The translations under genes and the position numbers were made by a program. Below the pieces are notes generated by a model. The model was not told the origin of the DNA. It saw only the letters and a program-made list of their open reading frames with translations, and did not search any database. From assembly GCA_040902105.1 (NCBI GenBank), contig JBBDXW010000063.1, positions 17,745 through 81,744 on the forward strand: DNA of 64,000 bases, in the 5' to 3' direction. Source of the stretch: IDS-8 sp040902105 (GTDB lineage: Bacteria > Pseudomonadota > Gammaproteobacteria > Steroidobacterales > Woeseiaceae). Below, piece by piece: positions 26,151-34,470 of the stretch (positions within the stretch are counted from its first letter, which is position 1; each line of letters opens with the position of its first letter).

Positions 26151-26438
26151 TCAGCCCAGGACCTTCGGAACCAGGTAAAAACCGTCCTTGACGGCCGCGG
26201 CGTTCGCCTGGATGGCATCACGATCGATGCGTTCGGTGACGACATCCGGCCTCAAGCGCTGCGACCGGTCCAGCGGATGGGCCATGGGCAGGACATCGTC
26301 GGTCGAGGCGGCCTGCAACTGGTCGACGAAATCGACAATTCGCGACAACTTGTCGACGACGTCATCGAATTCGCTCTCCTCGAGCTTGAGTCGAGCGAGC
26401 AAAGCGATGTGGTGAACCTGATCTTTGGTCAGCGACAC
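26151..26438 (-). CDS. gatC: Asp/Glu-tRNA amidotransferase subunit C
   Basis: 95 aa from GTG 26438, giving the usual start MSLTKDQVHHIALLARLKL. The frame is open upstream but has no family similarity there. 'VDFVDQLQAASTDDVLPMAH' and the ending 'DGFYLVPKVLG' are typical. GatC is the belt that holds GatA and GatB together. It is the first gene of the gat operon, divergent from mreB. Confidence 0.93.
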   Translation of the reverse strand: MSLTKDQVHHIALLARLKLEESEFDDVVDKLSRIVDFVDQLQAASTDDVLPMAHPLDRSQRLRPDVVTERIDRDAIQANAAAVKDGFYLVPKVLG

Positions 26439-26515
26439 GATGATCCCGACGAGTCCGACAAGAGTGCCCGTTACGATGTCAGACCCGGCAAAAGGCCGCA
26501 ATGATACACGCCGTC

Positions 26516-26544
26516 TTGCTCAATGTCGTGCGCATTGCTAGATT
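26516..26544 (+). promoter_or_regulatory. Possible sigma-70 promoter for mreB
   Basis: TTGCTC at 26516-26521 and TAGATT at 26539-26544 are separated by 17 nt and lie 37 nt before the mreB ATG. The match to TTGACA/TATAAT is partial, and support comes mostly from spacing and position in the gatC/mreB divergent gap. Confidence 0.35.
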
Positions 26545-26580
26545 ACAAAGTTAAATTGCCTCGCGGGACTATAGCCCCAC

Positions 26581-27621
26581 ATGCTAAAGAACATTCTAGG
26601 TTATTTCTCGAACGATTTGTCGATCGATCTCGGGACAGCAAACACCCTCATTTACTCCCGCGGACATGGCATAGTACTCGACGAACCGTCGGTGGTTGCG
26701 ATACGCGAAGACAGCGGACGCGGACGCGTGGTCGAAGCCGTCGGCATGGAGGCGAAGAACATGCTGGGAAGAACACCCGGCAACATCACCGCCATCCGGC
26801 CGCTGAAGGACGGCGTCATCGCCGACTTCACCATCACCGAAAAAATGCTGCAGCACTTCATCCGCAAGGCCCACGGGACACGTTATTTCCGTCCCAGCCC
26901 CCGCGTCCTGGTGTGCGTCCCCTATGGCTCGACGCAGGTCGAACGTCGCGCCATCCGCGAATCGGCAGAGGGCGCCGGCGCCCGCAAGGTGCTGCTCATT
27001 CCCGAGCCGATGGCCGCGGCGATCGGCGCCGGCATGCCGGTTCACGAGGCGCGCGGCTCCATGGTGCTCGACGTCGGCGGCGGTACCTCGGAAGTCGCGG
27101 TGATCTCGCTGAACGGCATCGTGTATGCGGCGTCCGTCAGGATCGGCGGCGATCGCTTCGACGAGGCGATTACGAACTACGTGCGACGCAATTACGGCAT
27201 CCTGATCGGCGAGGCGACCGCCGAGCGCATCAAACACGAAATCGGTTCTGCGTTCCCCGGTCAGGAAGTCCGGGAAATCTCGGTGAAGGGACGCAACCTG
27301 TCCGAAGGCGTCCCACGAAGTTTTACCCTGAACAGCAACGAAATACTCGAAGCGCTGCAGGAGCCGTTGCAGGGGATCGTCGGCGCGGTCAAGGAAGCTC
27401 TGGAGCAGACGCCGCCCGAACTCGGCGCCGACGTGGCCGAACGTGGCATCGTGCTGACAGGGGGCGGCGCGCTGCTGCGGGATATCGACAAATTACTGAT
27501 GGAGGAGACGGGCCTGCCGGTCATTATCGCCGACGACCCGCTGACTTGCGTAGCGCGCGGAGGCGGCAGGGTCATCGAACTCATTGACGAGCACGGACCC
27601 GCGGTATTCGGCCTGGAATGA
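26581..27621 (+). CDS. mreB: Rod-shape actin homologue MreB
   Basis: 346 aa. Actin-fold phosphate and nucleotide motifs: 'LSIDLGTANTLIY', 'EPMAAAIGAGMP', 'VLDVGGGTSEVAVISL' and 'LTGGGALLRDIDKLL'. MreB filaments guide lateral wall synthesis under the inner membrane. It heads the mreBCD-mrdA-rodA block, whose products work as one elongation machine. Confidence 0.98.
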   Translation: MLKNILGYFSNDLSIDLGTANTLIYSRGHGIVLDEPSVVAIREDSGRGRVVEAVGMEAKNMLGRTPGNITAIRPLKDGVIADFTITEKMLQHFIRKAHGTRYFRPSPRVLVCVPYGSTQVERRAIRESAEGAGARKVLLIPEPMAAAIGAGMPVHEARGSMVLDVGGGTSEVAVISLNGIVYAASVRIGGDRFDEAITNYVRRNYGILIGEATAERIKHEIGSAFPGQEVREISVKGRNLSEGVPRSFTLNSNEILEALQEPLQGIVGAVKEALEQTPPELGADVAERGIVLTGGGALLRDIDKLLMEETGLPVIIADDPLTCVARGGGRVIELIDEHGPAVFGLE

Positions 27622-27685
27622 CAACATGGAGTGGCAGCCTGGCGTGACAACCGGCTGCCGCAGGATCAGTAACAGGACAATTCCG

Positions 27686-27754
27686 ATGAGCAGAATCCGG
27701 CGGTCCCTGACATTTGCCGGGCCGGACACAGCTGCCGCGCTGCCAGGCTGCTGA
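27686..27754 (+). CDS. Possible 22-aa leader ORF coupled to mreC
   Basis: ATG 27686 has an AGGA Shine-Dalgarno at 27674-27677 (8-nt spacing). The ORF runs MSRIRRSLTFAGPDTAAALP plus two residues, and its TGA shares a base with the mreC ATG (TGATG). The mreC start itself has only a weak ribosome site. The peptide resembles nothing I recognise; translation is an inference from the ribosome site and the stop-start overlap. Confidence 0.4.
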   Translation: MSRIRRSLTFAGPDTAAALPGC

Positions 27755-28713
27755 TGGTTGCGGACAGCACCGACAGCGAGCATCGGTCCACCAAATCCCC
27801 CGCGCTGGGCCTCCGCCTGCTGCTGCTCGCGGCCCTGAGCATCATCCTGCTCGTTGTCGATCACCGGCAGAACCACCTCGACGCCGTCCGCGAGGCCATC
27901 GGCGCAACGGTGTATCCATTGCGCATCCTGGTCGACGCCCCGGTATCGACCTGGCGCTGGGTACGGGAGAACACCGCCGGCCGCAACGAGCTTTTGCTGG
28001 AAATGAGCCGGCTCAACGCCGAACGCCTCCTGACGCATGCCAGGCTGCAGCGCTTCACGGCGCTCGAATCGGAAAACGCAAGGCTGCGCGCGATGCTGGA
28101 TGCTACAGCCAAGGTTCGCGACCAGGTGCAGGTGGCCGAAATAATGTCGGTCAGTACAAACCCGTTTCGCCACATTCTGGTCATCAACAAGGGTTCTCGC
28201 GACGGCGTATACAACGGCCAGGCGATGATCGATGCGGACGGAGTCGTAGGCCAGGTCATCGAGGCGGGCCTGTTATCGTCAAACGGCGTCCTGATCAGCG
28301 ATCCCGATCACGCGTTGCCGGTGCAGGTCAATCGTAACGGTTTGAGAACGATTGCCGTCGGCACCGGCGAGTTCGATCGCCTGGACCTGCCGTTTTTGCC
28401 GAACAACGCCGATATCGAGGACGGCGACCTGCTGGTGACCTCGGGGCTCGGCGGCGCATTTCCCGCCGGCTATCCGGTGGCGCTGGTCGATTCGGTCCTG
28501 CGAATTCCCCAGGGGCCTTTTGCGCAGGTGACCGCAAAGCCTGCCGCGCAACTCAACCAGGTACGGGAGATCATGCTGATCTGGTCCGCCCGTGACGAGC
28601 CCGGGAGCGGAGCGGAGAGCGATTCCGACAGCGACCTCGCGGCGGAGCCCGGCAGCGAGTCCGTGCCAGGCGCGGAGACGGCCTCCCCCGTACCGGAAGC
28701 CGACGATGATTAA
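27754..28713 (+). CDS. mreC: Rod shape-determining protein MreC
   Basis: 319 aa. One N-terminal membrane segment ('LLLLAALSIILLVVD'), a coiled coil (about 70-115, 'RNELLLEMSRLNAERLLTHA'), then the periplasmic beta domain ('VAEIMSVSTNPFRHILVINK', 'VTSGLGGAFPAGYPVALV'). It activates PBP2 in the elongation complex. The last 40 residues are a Ser/Asp/Glu/Pro-rich tail that is not part of the conserved fold. The start overlaps the small leader ORF, and the end overlaps mreD by 8 nt. Confidence 0.96.
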   Translation: MVADSTDSEHRSTKSPALGLRLLLLAALSIILLVVDHRQNHLDAVREAIGATVYPLRILVDAPVSTWRWVRENTAGRNELLLEMSRLNAERLLTHARLQRFTALESENARLRAMLDATAKVRDQVQVAEIMSVSTNPFRHILVINKGSRDGVYNGQAMIDADGVVGQVIEAGLLSSNGVLISDPDHALPVQVNRNGLRTIAVGTGEFDRLDLPFLPNNADIEDGDLLVTSGLGGAFPAGYPVALVDSVLRIPQGPFAQVTAKPAAQLNQVREIMLIWSARDEPGSGAESDSDSDLAAEPGSESVPGAETASPVPEADDD

Positions 28714-29197
28714 GGTAGGTGCGTCACGGCGGCTGCCGGTGGTGATTTGTATCATCATGGCGCTGATGCTCGCGATCGTGCCCATGCCGGCCTGGGCCAG
28801 TTCGTACCGTCCGGACTGGCTTGCGCTGACACTTATATATTGGTCCATCAGCATGCCCCGGACCTACAGCGTGGGCACTGCGTGGATCGTCGGCATCGTC
28901 GTCGACGTCGCCCACGGCACGCTGCTGGGGCAACACGCGCTGGCACTGGCTTTCATCACTTACCTGACGGCAAAGTTTCACTTGCAACTACGAGTTTTTC
29001 CGGCACTCCAGATGATCGCTACGGTGTTTGCCTTGCTGGCTATCTATCAGTTCATCCTGTTCTGGATTAACGGCGTTGCCGGAACCTACGCGGACGCGGT
29101 CGCCTATTGGGGTCCGGTCGTGAGCGGCACAGTGTTGTGGCCGTTCATCTCCCATATCTTCTCCGGCATCCGTTACCGGTTGGCGCGTTCGTTCTAG
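28706..29197 (+). CDS. mreD: Rod shape-determining protein MreD
   Basis: 163 aa from ATG 28706, overlapping mreC by 8 nt. Five to six hydrophobic segments ('LPVVICIIMALMLAIV', 'YSVGTAWIVGIVVDVAHG') include the MreD pattern 'RPDWLALTLIYWSI' and 'GTLLGQHALALAFITYL'. It is an inner-membrane member of the elongation complex. Its TAG stop (29195-29197) is inside the CTAG that begins the palindromic element separating it from mrdA. Confidence 0.94.
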   Translation: MIKVGASRRLPVVICIIMALMLAIVPMPAWASSYRPDWLALTLIYWSISMPRTYSVGTAWIVGIVVDVAHGTLLGQHALALAFITYLTAKFHLQLRVFPALQMIATVFALLAIYQFILFWINGVAGTYADAVAYWGPVVSGTVLWPFISHIFSGIRYRLARSF

Positions 29198-29358
29198 TGC
29201 ACCCCGTCGTAAATAATCGACCATTCTCGCGAGCGACTTTTCGTGGCTGGCAAGGCGCGGCGACGAGTAATAGCACCGCTATTGCGAGGAGGCGCAACGC
29301 CGCCAGACGCGACAAGGCGCCGCGAGAAGGGTCGATTATTTGCGACGGGGTACACTAG
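29194..29358. mobile_element. CTAG-bounded palindromic MITE-like element in the mre/mrd operon
   Basis: 165 bp. It begins CTAGTGCACCCCGTCG and ends CGACGGGGTACACTAG; the 38-bp ends match with three mismatches and continue into TAAATAATCGACC / GGTCGATTATT. An internal hairpin AATAGC-ACC-GCTATT lies near the centre. CTAG is present at both ends and may be a target duplication. It has no coding capacity, so it would need a transposase supplied elsewhere. Confidence 0.8.
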
Positions 29359-29378
29359 CTTGGCACACCGGCACTGAT

Positions 29379-31274
29379 ATGCGACTCATCGCACCCATCA
29401 AGGACCATCACCGCGAGACCCGGCTGTTCGTTACGCGCGTGCTGCTGGCGTCCGTCTTTTGCGTGGTATTGCTCGGCCTCGTCATTGCGCGGCTGGTCCA
29501 GTTGCAGGTCTTCGACTACCAGCACTTCACGGAAAAGTCCCTCGGCAACCGCGTTCGCATCGAAGCGCTGCCGCCGAATCGCGGCCTCATTTTCGATCGC
29601 AAGGGGCGAATTCTGGCCGAGAACCTGCCGGCCTATCAGCTCGAGCTGATTCCGGAACAGGTACCGGACATCGACAACGCGCTGCATCGGCTGGCCGGTC
29701 TCAAGTTGATCGAACGTGAGGACATCGAGCGCTTCACGGAACTGAGCCGCCGCGGCCCGCGCTTCAAACCGGTGACACTCCGCTTTCGCATGACCGCTGA
29801 CGAGATTTCGAATTTCGCGATTCAGCGGCCGCGATTTCCGGGGGTGGATTTCCAGCCGCGGCTGGTCCGCCACTACCCGTACGGCGAGCTCGCGGCGCAC
29901 GCGATCGGTTATGTCAGCGCGCTCAGCGCTGCCGATCTGGAGCGCCTGGATGCCGCCGCTTACGCCGGCACGGCGCATACGGGCAAAACCGGCGTCGAGC
30001 TTTTCAATGAGGACAAGCTGCACGGCGAGACCGGTTATCGGCAGATAGTGACGAATGCGAGAGGTCGCCAGGTCGCCGCAGATTCACGAGGCCTGACACA
30101 GACGCTGCTCGATACCGAAGCACCGGAGCCTGGCGAAAATCTTTACCTGAGCCTCGACCTCGACCTGCAACGGATCGCGACGACGGCCTTACAAGGGCAA
30201 CGTGGTTCGGTCGTGGCGATCGATCCCTCGAACGGCGAGATTCTCGCGCTTGTCAGCGCACCGTCGTTCGACCCCAATGCGTTCGCGCTCGGTATGAGCA
30301 CGAGCGAGTTCAACGCGCTGCAATTCGACCTGAATCAGCCCTTGTTCAACCGCGCCGTGCGTGGAAACTATCCGCCGGGTTCGACGATCAAGCCGATGCT
30401 TGCCCTCGCCGCGCTGGAAACGGGTGCGACCAATCTCACGCGCCGGACCTTCTGCCGCGGCTATTACACCCTGCCCGGCAGCACTCACCGCTATCGCGAC
30501 TGGCGTCCGCGGGGACACGGCGAAGTCGATCTGCATGATGCAATCTCGCAGTCCTGCGACGTCTACTTTTATGAAATCAGCCGCGAGATCGGCATCGAGG
30601 GCATGCACACGTACCTGACGCAGTTCGGCCTCGGAGCTGAGACCGGAGTGGACATCATCGGAGAAAAGAAAGGCCTCGTGCCGTCACGTGAATGGAAACG
30701 CCAGGCATTCAGCGATCGCCCGAACCAGGTCTGGTTTCCAGGCGAAACGGTCATCGCGTCGATCGGCCAGGGCTACATGCTGACGACGCCGCTGCAGCTC
30801 GCGCACGCGACGGCGACTCTTGCAATGCGCGGTAAACGTTACAAGCCGCATCTCGTTGCAGCCACGGAGAACCCGATCACCGGCGAACGCAACCTGACCG
30901 TTCCGGAGTTGCTGCCGGGCGTCGCAATCGAAAACGAGTTCTACTGGGACAGCGTCATTGGCGCGATGAACGCCGTGATGCAAAGTGAAACGGGGACGGC
31001 CCGCGCCGCGGGGCTCGGCGCGCCTTATTCGATGGCCGGCAAAAGCGGCACCGCCCAGGTCTTTTCCATTGCCCAGGAAGAGGAGTACAACGTGGACGAA
31101 GTGGCGGAACGGCTTCGCGACCATGCGCTGTTCATCGCCTTTGCGCCGCTCGAGGATCCGCAGATCGCCCTCGCGATCGTCATCGAGAACGGCAGCAGCG
31201 GAAGCCGCGTCGCTGCACCCATCGCCCGCAGTCTCATGGATGAATACCTTGGTTTTGGCGAAGATGCGATCTAG
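29379..31274 (+). CDS. mrdA: Penicillin-binding protein 2 (elongation transpeptidase)
   Basis: 631 aa from ATG 29379. One N-terminal anchor ('VLLASVFCVVLLGLVIARLV'), the pedestal domain ('LPPNRGLIFDRKGRILAENL') and the transpeptidase domain with STIKP (active Ser in 'GNYPPGSTIKPM'), SQSCD and KSGT ('MAGKSGTAQVF'). It crosslinks new lateral wall with RodA. A TTG further upstream (29340) lies in the palindromic element and is not a credible start. Confidence 0.96.
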   Translation: MRLIAPIKDHHRETRLFVTRVLLASVFCVVLLGLVIARLVQLQVFDYQHFTEKSLGNRVRIEALPPNRGLIFDRKGRILAENLPAYQLELIPEQVPDIDNALHRLAGLKLIEREDIERFTELSRRGPRFKPVTLRFRMTADEISNFAIQRPRFPGVDFQPRLVRHYPYGELAAHAIGYVSALSAADLERLDAAAYAGTAHTGKTGVELFNEDKLHGETGYRQIVTNARGRQVAADSRGLTQTLLDTEAPEPGENLYLSLDLDLQRIATTALQGQRGSVVAIDPSNGEILALVSAPSFDPNAFALGMSTSEFNALQFDLNQPLFNRAVRGNYPPGSTIKPMLALAALETGATNLTRRTFCRGYYTLPGSTHRYRDWRPRGHGEVDLHDAISQSCDVYFYEISREIGIEGMHTYLTQFGLGAETGVDIIGEKKGLVPSREWKRQAFSDRPNQVWFPGETVIASIGQGYMLTTPLQLAHATATLAMRGKRYKPHLVAATENPITGERNLTVPELLPGVAIENEFYWDSVIGAMNAVMQSETGTARAAGLGAPYSMAGKSGTAQVFSIAQEEEYNVDEVAERLRDHALFIAFAPLEDPQIALAIVIENGSSGSRVAAPIARSLMDEYLGFGEDAI

Positions 31275-32403
31275 CGGCGCAGAAGGATTGTTCGAGCGCA
31301 AGTCGCTGCCGCTCGGCGACATGACCCGGTTCCTGCGCCGGATTCATATCGACGGGCCCCTGCTCGGCGGTTTGTTACTGGTATGCGGCCTCGGTCTGGT
31401 GGTGCTTTACAGCGCCGTCGGCGAGAACCTTGATCTGTGGCTGCAACAATGCGTGCGTCTCGGCATCGGCATCACGGTTCTGTTAGTCGCGGCACAGGTG
31501 CCGCCGGGCGTAATGAGGCGCTGGACTCCGTGGGGTTATACGGCGGGCCTCGCGCTGCTGGCGATGGTCCTGTTGCGTGGCGATATCGGCCAGGGCGCGC
31601 AGCGCTGGCTGGATCTCGGCATCCGCTTCCAGCCATCGGAGATCATGAAACTTGCGGTGCCGATGGTGGCCGCCTGGTATCTGCACGACCGCCAGTTGCC
31701 GCCGCGAGTGAGTCAGCTGCTGGTCATCGCTGCGTTCATTGCCGTGCCGACGGTGCTGATTGCCTTGCAGCCCGATCTCGGCACCTCGATTCTCATCGCG
31801 ATGGCGGGCATGCTGGTGGTGGTGCTGGCCGGCATGTCGTTCTGGCTGATGACCGCGCTGGGCCTGCTGTCGCTGCCCGGGGCGTGGCTGCTGTGGCATT
31901 TCATGCACGATTACCAGAAACAACGCGTGCTGATGCTGCTGAATCCGGACAGCGACCCGCTCGGCGCCGGCTACAATATCATTCAGTCCAAGATCGCCAT
32001 CGGCTCAGGCGGACTGTTCGGCAAGGGCTGGACCAACGGCAGCCAGGCCCAGCTCGAATTTCTGCCGGAACGCGATACCGATTTCATCTTCGCTGTCATG
32101 GGGGAAGAATTGGGACTTTTCGGCGTGCTGAGCCTGCTCGGCCTCTACATGTTCGTCGTCGGACGCGGCCTGTTCATCGCGATTCAGGCGCGCGACACCT
32201 TCGCACGACTGCTCGCCGGCAGCATCAGCCTTACTTTTTTTGTCTACGTATTCGTGAATACCGCGATGGTTACCGGTCTCGTCCCCGTTGTCGGCATACC
32301 ATTGCCGCTGGTGAGTTTCGGCGGTACGTCCATGGTGACCCTCATGGCAGGATTCGGTATTCTCATGTCCATTCACACGCATCGAAAACTGGTGCCACAC
32401 TAA
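31264..32403 (+). CDS. rodA: Peptidoglycan glycosyltransferase RodA
   Basis: 379 aa from ATG 31264 (11-nt overlap with mrdA), or 360 aa from ATG 31321; similarity begins around 'IHIDGPLLGGLLL', so either is possible. SEDS-family membrane protein with about ten segments and conserved loops: 'GAQRWLDLGIRFQPSEIMKL', 'MLLNPDSDPLGAGYNIIQSK', 'FLPERDTDFIFAVMGEE' and 'VVGIPLPLVSFGGTSM'. It polymerises lipid II for lateral growth with PBP2. Confidence 0.96.
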   Translation: MRSSGAEGLFERKSLPLGDMTRFLRRIHIDGPLLGGLLLVCGLGLVVLYSAVGENLDLWLQQCVRLGIGITVLLVAAQVPPGVMRRWTPWGYTAGLALLAMVLLRGDIGQGAQRWLDLGIRFQPSEIMKLAVPMVAAWYLHDRQLPPRVSQLLVIAAFIAVPTVLIALQPDLGTSILIAMAGMLVVVLAGMSFWLMTALGLLSLPGAWLLWHFMHDYQKQRVLMLLNPDSDPLGAGYNIIQSKIAIGSGGLFGKGWTNGSQAQLEFLPERDTDFIFAVMGEELGLFGVLSLLGLYMFVVGRGLFIAIQARDTFARLLAGSISLTFFVYVFVNTAMVTGLVPVVGIPLPLVSFGGTSMVTLMAGFGILMSIHTHRKLVPH

Positions 32404-32418
32404 GAATTTTCCGGGGCT

Positions 32419-33414
32419 ATGCTGACAATGCTGAAATTCACCTGTTTCCTGGCCGTCTTTTTGACCCTCGCGCAATCGGCGTTCGCAATCGATGTCGAGC
32501 GCGACAACGTTCGCGCGTTCATCGATGCAATGGTCGAGGAACACGGTTACGACCGCGACACGCTCACCGGCGTGCTGGAAAAAGCTGAAAGCCAGGACGC
32601 AATACTGACCTCGATAAGCAAACCGGCGGAAAAAACGCTGAGCTGGGCCGAATACCGCGCCATTTTCCTGACCGACAAGCGCATCAGCGCCGGCGTCGAT
32701 TTCTGGCGCGAGCATAAGGAGGACCTGCATCGCATCAGCGAGGAGACCGGTGTGTCCTGCGAGATCCTTGTCGGGATCATCGGTGTCGAAACCTACTTCG
32801 GCCGCATCACCGGCAAATACCGCGTGCTGGACGCGCTCGCGACCCTGGCATTCGACTACCCGCCGCGTTCGAAATTCTTCACGCGCGAGCTGCAGGAGTT
32901 TCTGCTGCTCGTGCGCGAGGAAGGAATGGAAGCGACGGACGCAACCGGATCCTACGCCGGCGCCATGGGCGCACCGCAATTCATGCCGAGCAGTTTCAGG
33001 GCGTATGCCGTCGACTCGAACGACGACGGCAAACGCGATATCTGGAGTGACTGGGAGGACGTCATCGGCAGCGTGGCCAACTATTTCGTTAAAAATGGCT
33101 GGGAGAGAGAGAATGCCGTCGTAGCCCAGGCCAGTCTTGGCAGCGACTGGCAGGGACAACTCCCGGAAAACACGCTTTCGCCGAGTGAAACGATCGATTC
33201 GCTGAGCCAGCAGGGCGTCATGTTCGCCGCCTCGTTGCCGGGGGATCACAAGAGCCAGCTGCTGACCCTTGCAGGCACGGACGGCGATGAACACTGGGTC
33301 GGTTTTCACAATTTCTTTGTGATCACGAGATACAACCGCAGCGTGATGTATGCGCTTGCCGTCCACCAGCTGGGCCAGGAGATCGCACTCGAGGTCGAAC
33401 GCAGTGATTCGTAA
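32419..33414 (+). CDS. mltB: Lytic murein transglycosylase B
   Basis: 331 aa. A signal peptide is visible (MLTMLKFTCFLAVFLTLAQS) but no lipobox Cys, so this is a soluble or weakly anchored form. Catalytic Glu124 is in 'IGVETYFGRITGKYRVLDAL'; 'GSYAGAMGAPQFMPSSFRAY' is the family signature. It cleaves glycan strands to 1,6-anhydro-MurNAc ends. It follows rodA by 15 nt and overlaps rlpA by 11 nt, the usual mrdA-rodA-mltB-rlpA-dacC order. Confidence 0.95.
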   Translation: MLTMLKFTCFLAVFLTLAQSAFAIDVERDNVRAFIDAMVEEHGYDRDTLTGVLEKAESQDAILTSISKPAEKTLSWAEYRAIFLTDKRISAGVDFWREHKEDLHRISEETGVSCEILVGIIGVETYFGRITGKYRVLDALATLAFDYPPRSKFFTRELQEFLLLVREEGMEATDATGSYAGAMGAPQFMPSSFRAYAVDSNDDGKRDIWSDWEDVIGSVANYFVKNGWERENAVVAQASLGSDWQGQLPENTLSPSETIDSLSQQGVMFAASLPGDHKSQLLTLAGTDGDEHWVGFHNFFVITRYNRSVMYALAVHQLGQEIALEVERSDS

Positions 33415-34231
33415 GCCATTTCCGCACGGCATATTCCTGCTGTCGTTGTCCGTGGTCCTGGTACTGGCGGGGGGCTGCGCCAGCCGCCCCGGCAGCGACG
33501 GCCCGCCGTCGAAAAGGTCGGCAACGCTGCCCACGGACCCGACGCCGCACCAGGAGCCCAGGAGCCGCTACGGTAACGGCCCCTATTACGAGGTGCTAGG
33601 GCACCGCTACGAAGTCATGACCACGGGCAGCGGCTACCACGAGCGCGGAGTTGCGTCGTGGTATGGAAAAAAATTCCACGGAAAACCGACTTCGAGCCGC
33701 GAACCTTACGATATGTATGCCATGACGGGGGCGCACAAAACGCTGCCGCTGCCGAGCTACGTCCGGGTCACGAATCTGCGCAATAGCAAGAGTGTCATCG
33801 TACGGATTAACGACCGTGGCCCGTTCGTGGCGAATCGAATCATTGACCTTTCGTATGCAGCGGCAGAACGTCTCGACATGCTTCGGGACGGCACAAGTCT
33901 TGTGGAGATCACAGCGATTGGTTACGACGAACTCGACACTGACGAGCCGGCCCGACAACTTCAGGTCGATAACCCGGCCGAAACGCTTTCGGCCGACGCC
34001 AGCATCTACGTGCAGGTCGGCGCATACGGCGATGCCGAAAATGCGCGACGCAGGTTCACGCTGTTGCGCGACGGCGGCATCGGGCCCGCGTTCGTCCATG
34101 AAGACGCGGCGCAGTCGCCGGCGCTGTACCGGGTGAGAATCGGACCTATCGCGAACGTAACGCAATACGATTCGATTGTCGAACAACTGCAACGGCTCGG
34201 TATTTCCGAAACGCACCTGGTCGCGGAATGA
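33404..34231 (+). CDS. rlpA: Septal-ring lytic transglycosylase RlpA
   Basis: 275 aa from GTG 33404. Lipoprotein signal with 'VLVLAGGCAS', a double-psi beta-barrel ('ERGVASWYGKKFHGKPTSS', catalytic Asp in 'IVRINDRGPFV') and a C-terminal SPOR domain (about 200-275, 'SIYVQVGAYGDAENARRRF') that binds denuded septal glycans. An outer-membrane lipoprotein acting in daughter-cell separation. Confidence 0.95.
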   Translation: MIRKPFPHGIFLLSLSVVLVLAGGCASRPGSDGPPSKRSATLPTDPTPHQEPRSRYGNGPYYEVLGHRYEVMTTGSGYHERGVASWYGKKFHGKPTSSREPYDMYAMTGAHKTLPLPSYVRVTNLRNSKSVIVRINDRGPFVANRIIDLSYAAAERLDMLRDGTSLVEITAIGYDELDTDEPARQLQVDNPAETLSADASIYVQVGAYGDAENARRRFTLLRDGGIGPAFVHEDAAQSPALYRVRIGPIANVTQYDSIVEQLQRLGISETHLVAE

Positions 34232-34272
34232 TCTTTCGGTCGGCCGCTGCATTTCCCCGCCGGGACGTTGCC

Positions 34273-34438
34273 CTAGCCTGCATTTCTCATACGCTGACGA
34301 GCCCTCGCTTGATCTTTGAATCCACAACAGATTTTCTTCGGTCGGAAATACGATCTGTATTCCGCTCCCTCAGAAAATCCGTTGTGAATCCAAATCTCTG
34401 CGCGATCATCTCGCCACCGTATGAGAAATGCAGGCTAG
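34273..34438. mobile_element. CTAG-bounded palindromic MITE-like element between rlpA and dacC
   Basis: 166 bp with 21-bp perfect inverted ends: CTAGCCTGCATTTCTCATAC plus one base at 34273-34293, and its complement at 34418-34438. A second inner pair (around ATCCACAACAGATTTTC and GAAAATCCGTTGTGAATCC) makes a two-level stem. The first ten bases equal those of the element at 49928. It breaks the otherwise tight rlpA-dacC spacing. Confidence 0.82.
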
Positions 34439-34470
34439 CGGGTTTCCAGTCACGCCGGTTCCTTGCGGCG

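Noticed and set aside
34228..34470. N-terminal extension of dacC through the upstream palindrome
   Set aside because: The extension is simply the translated element; a normal signal peptide starts at 34471.
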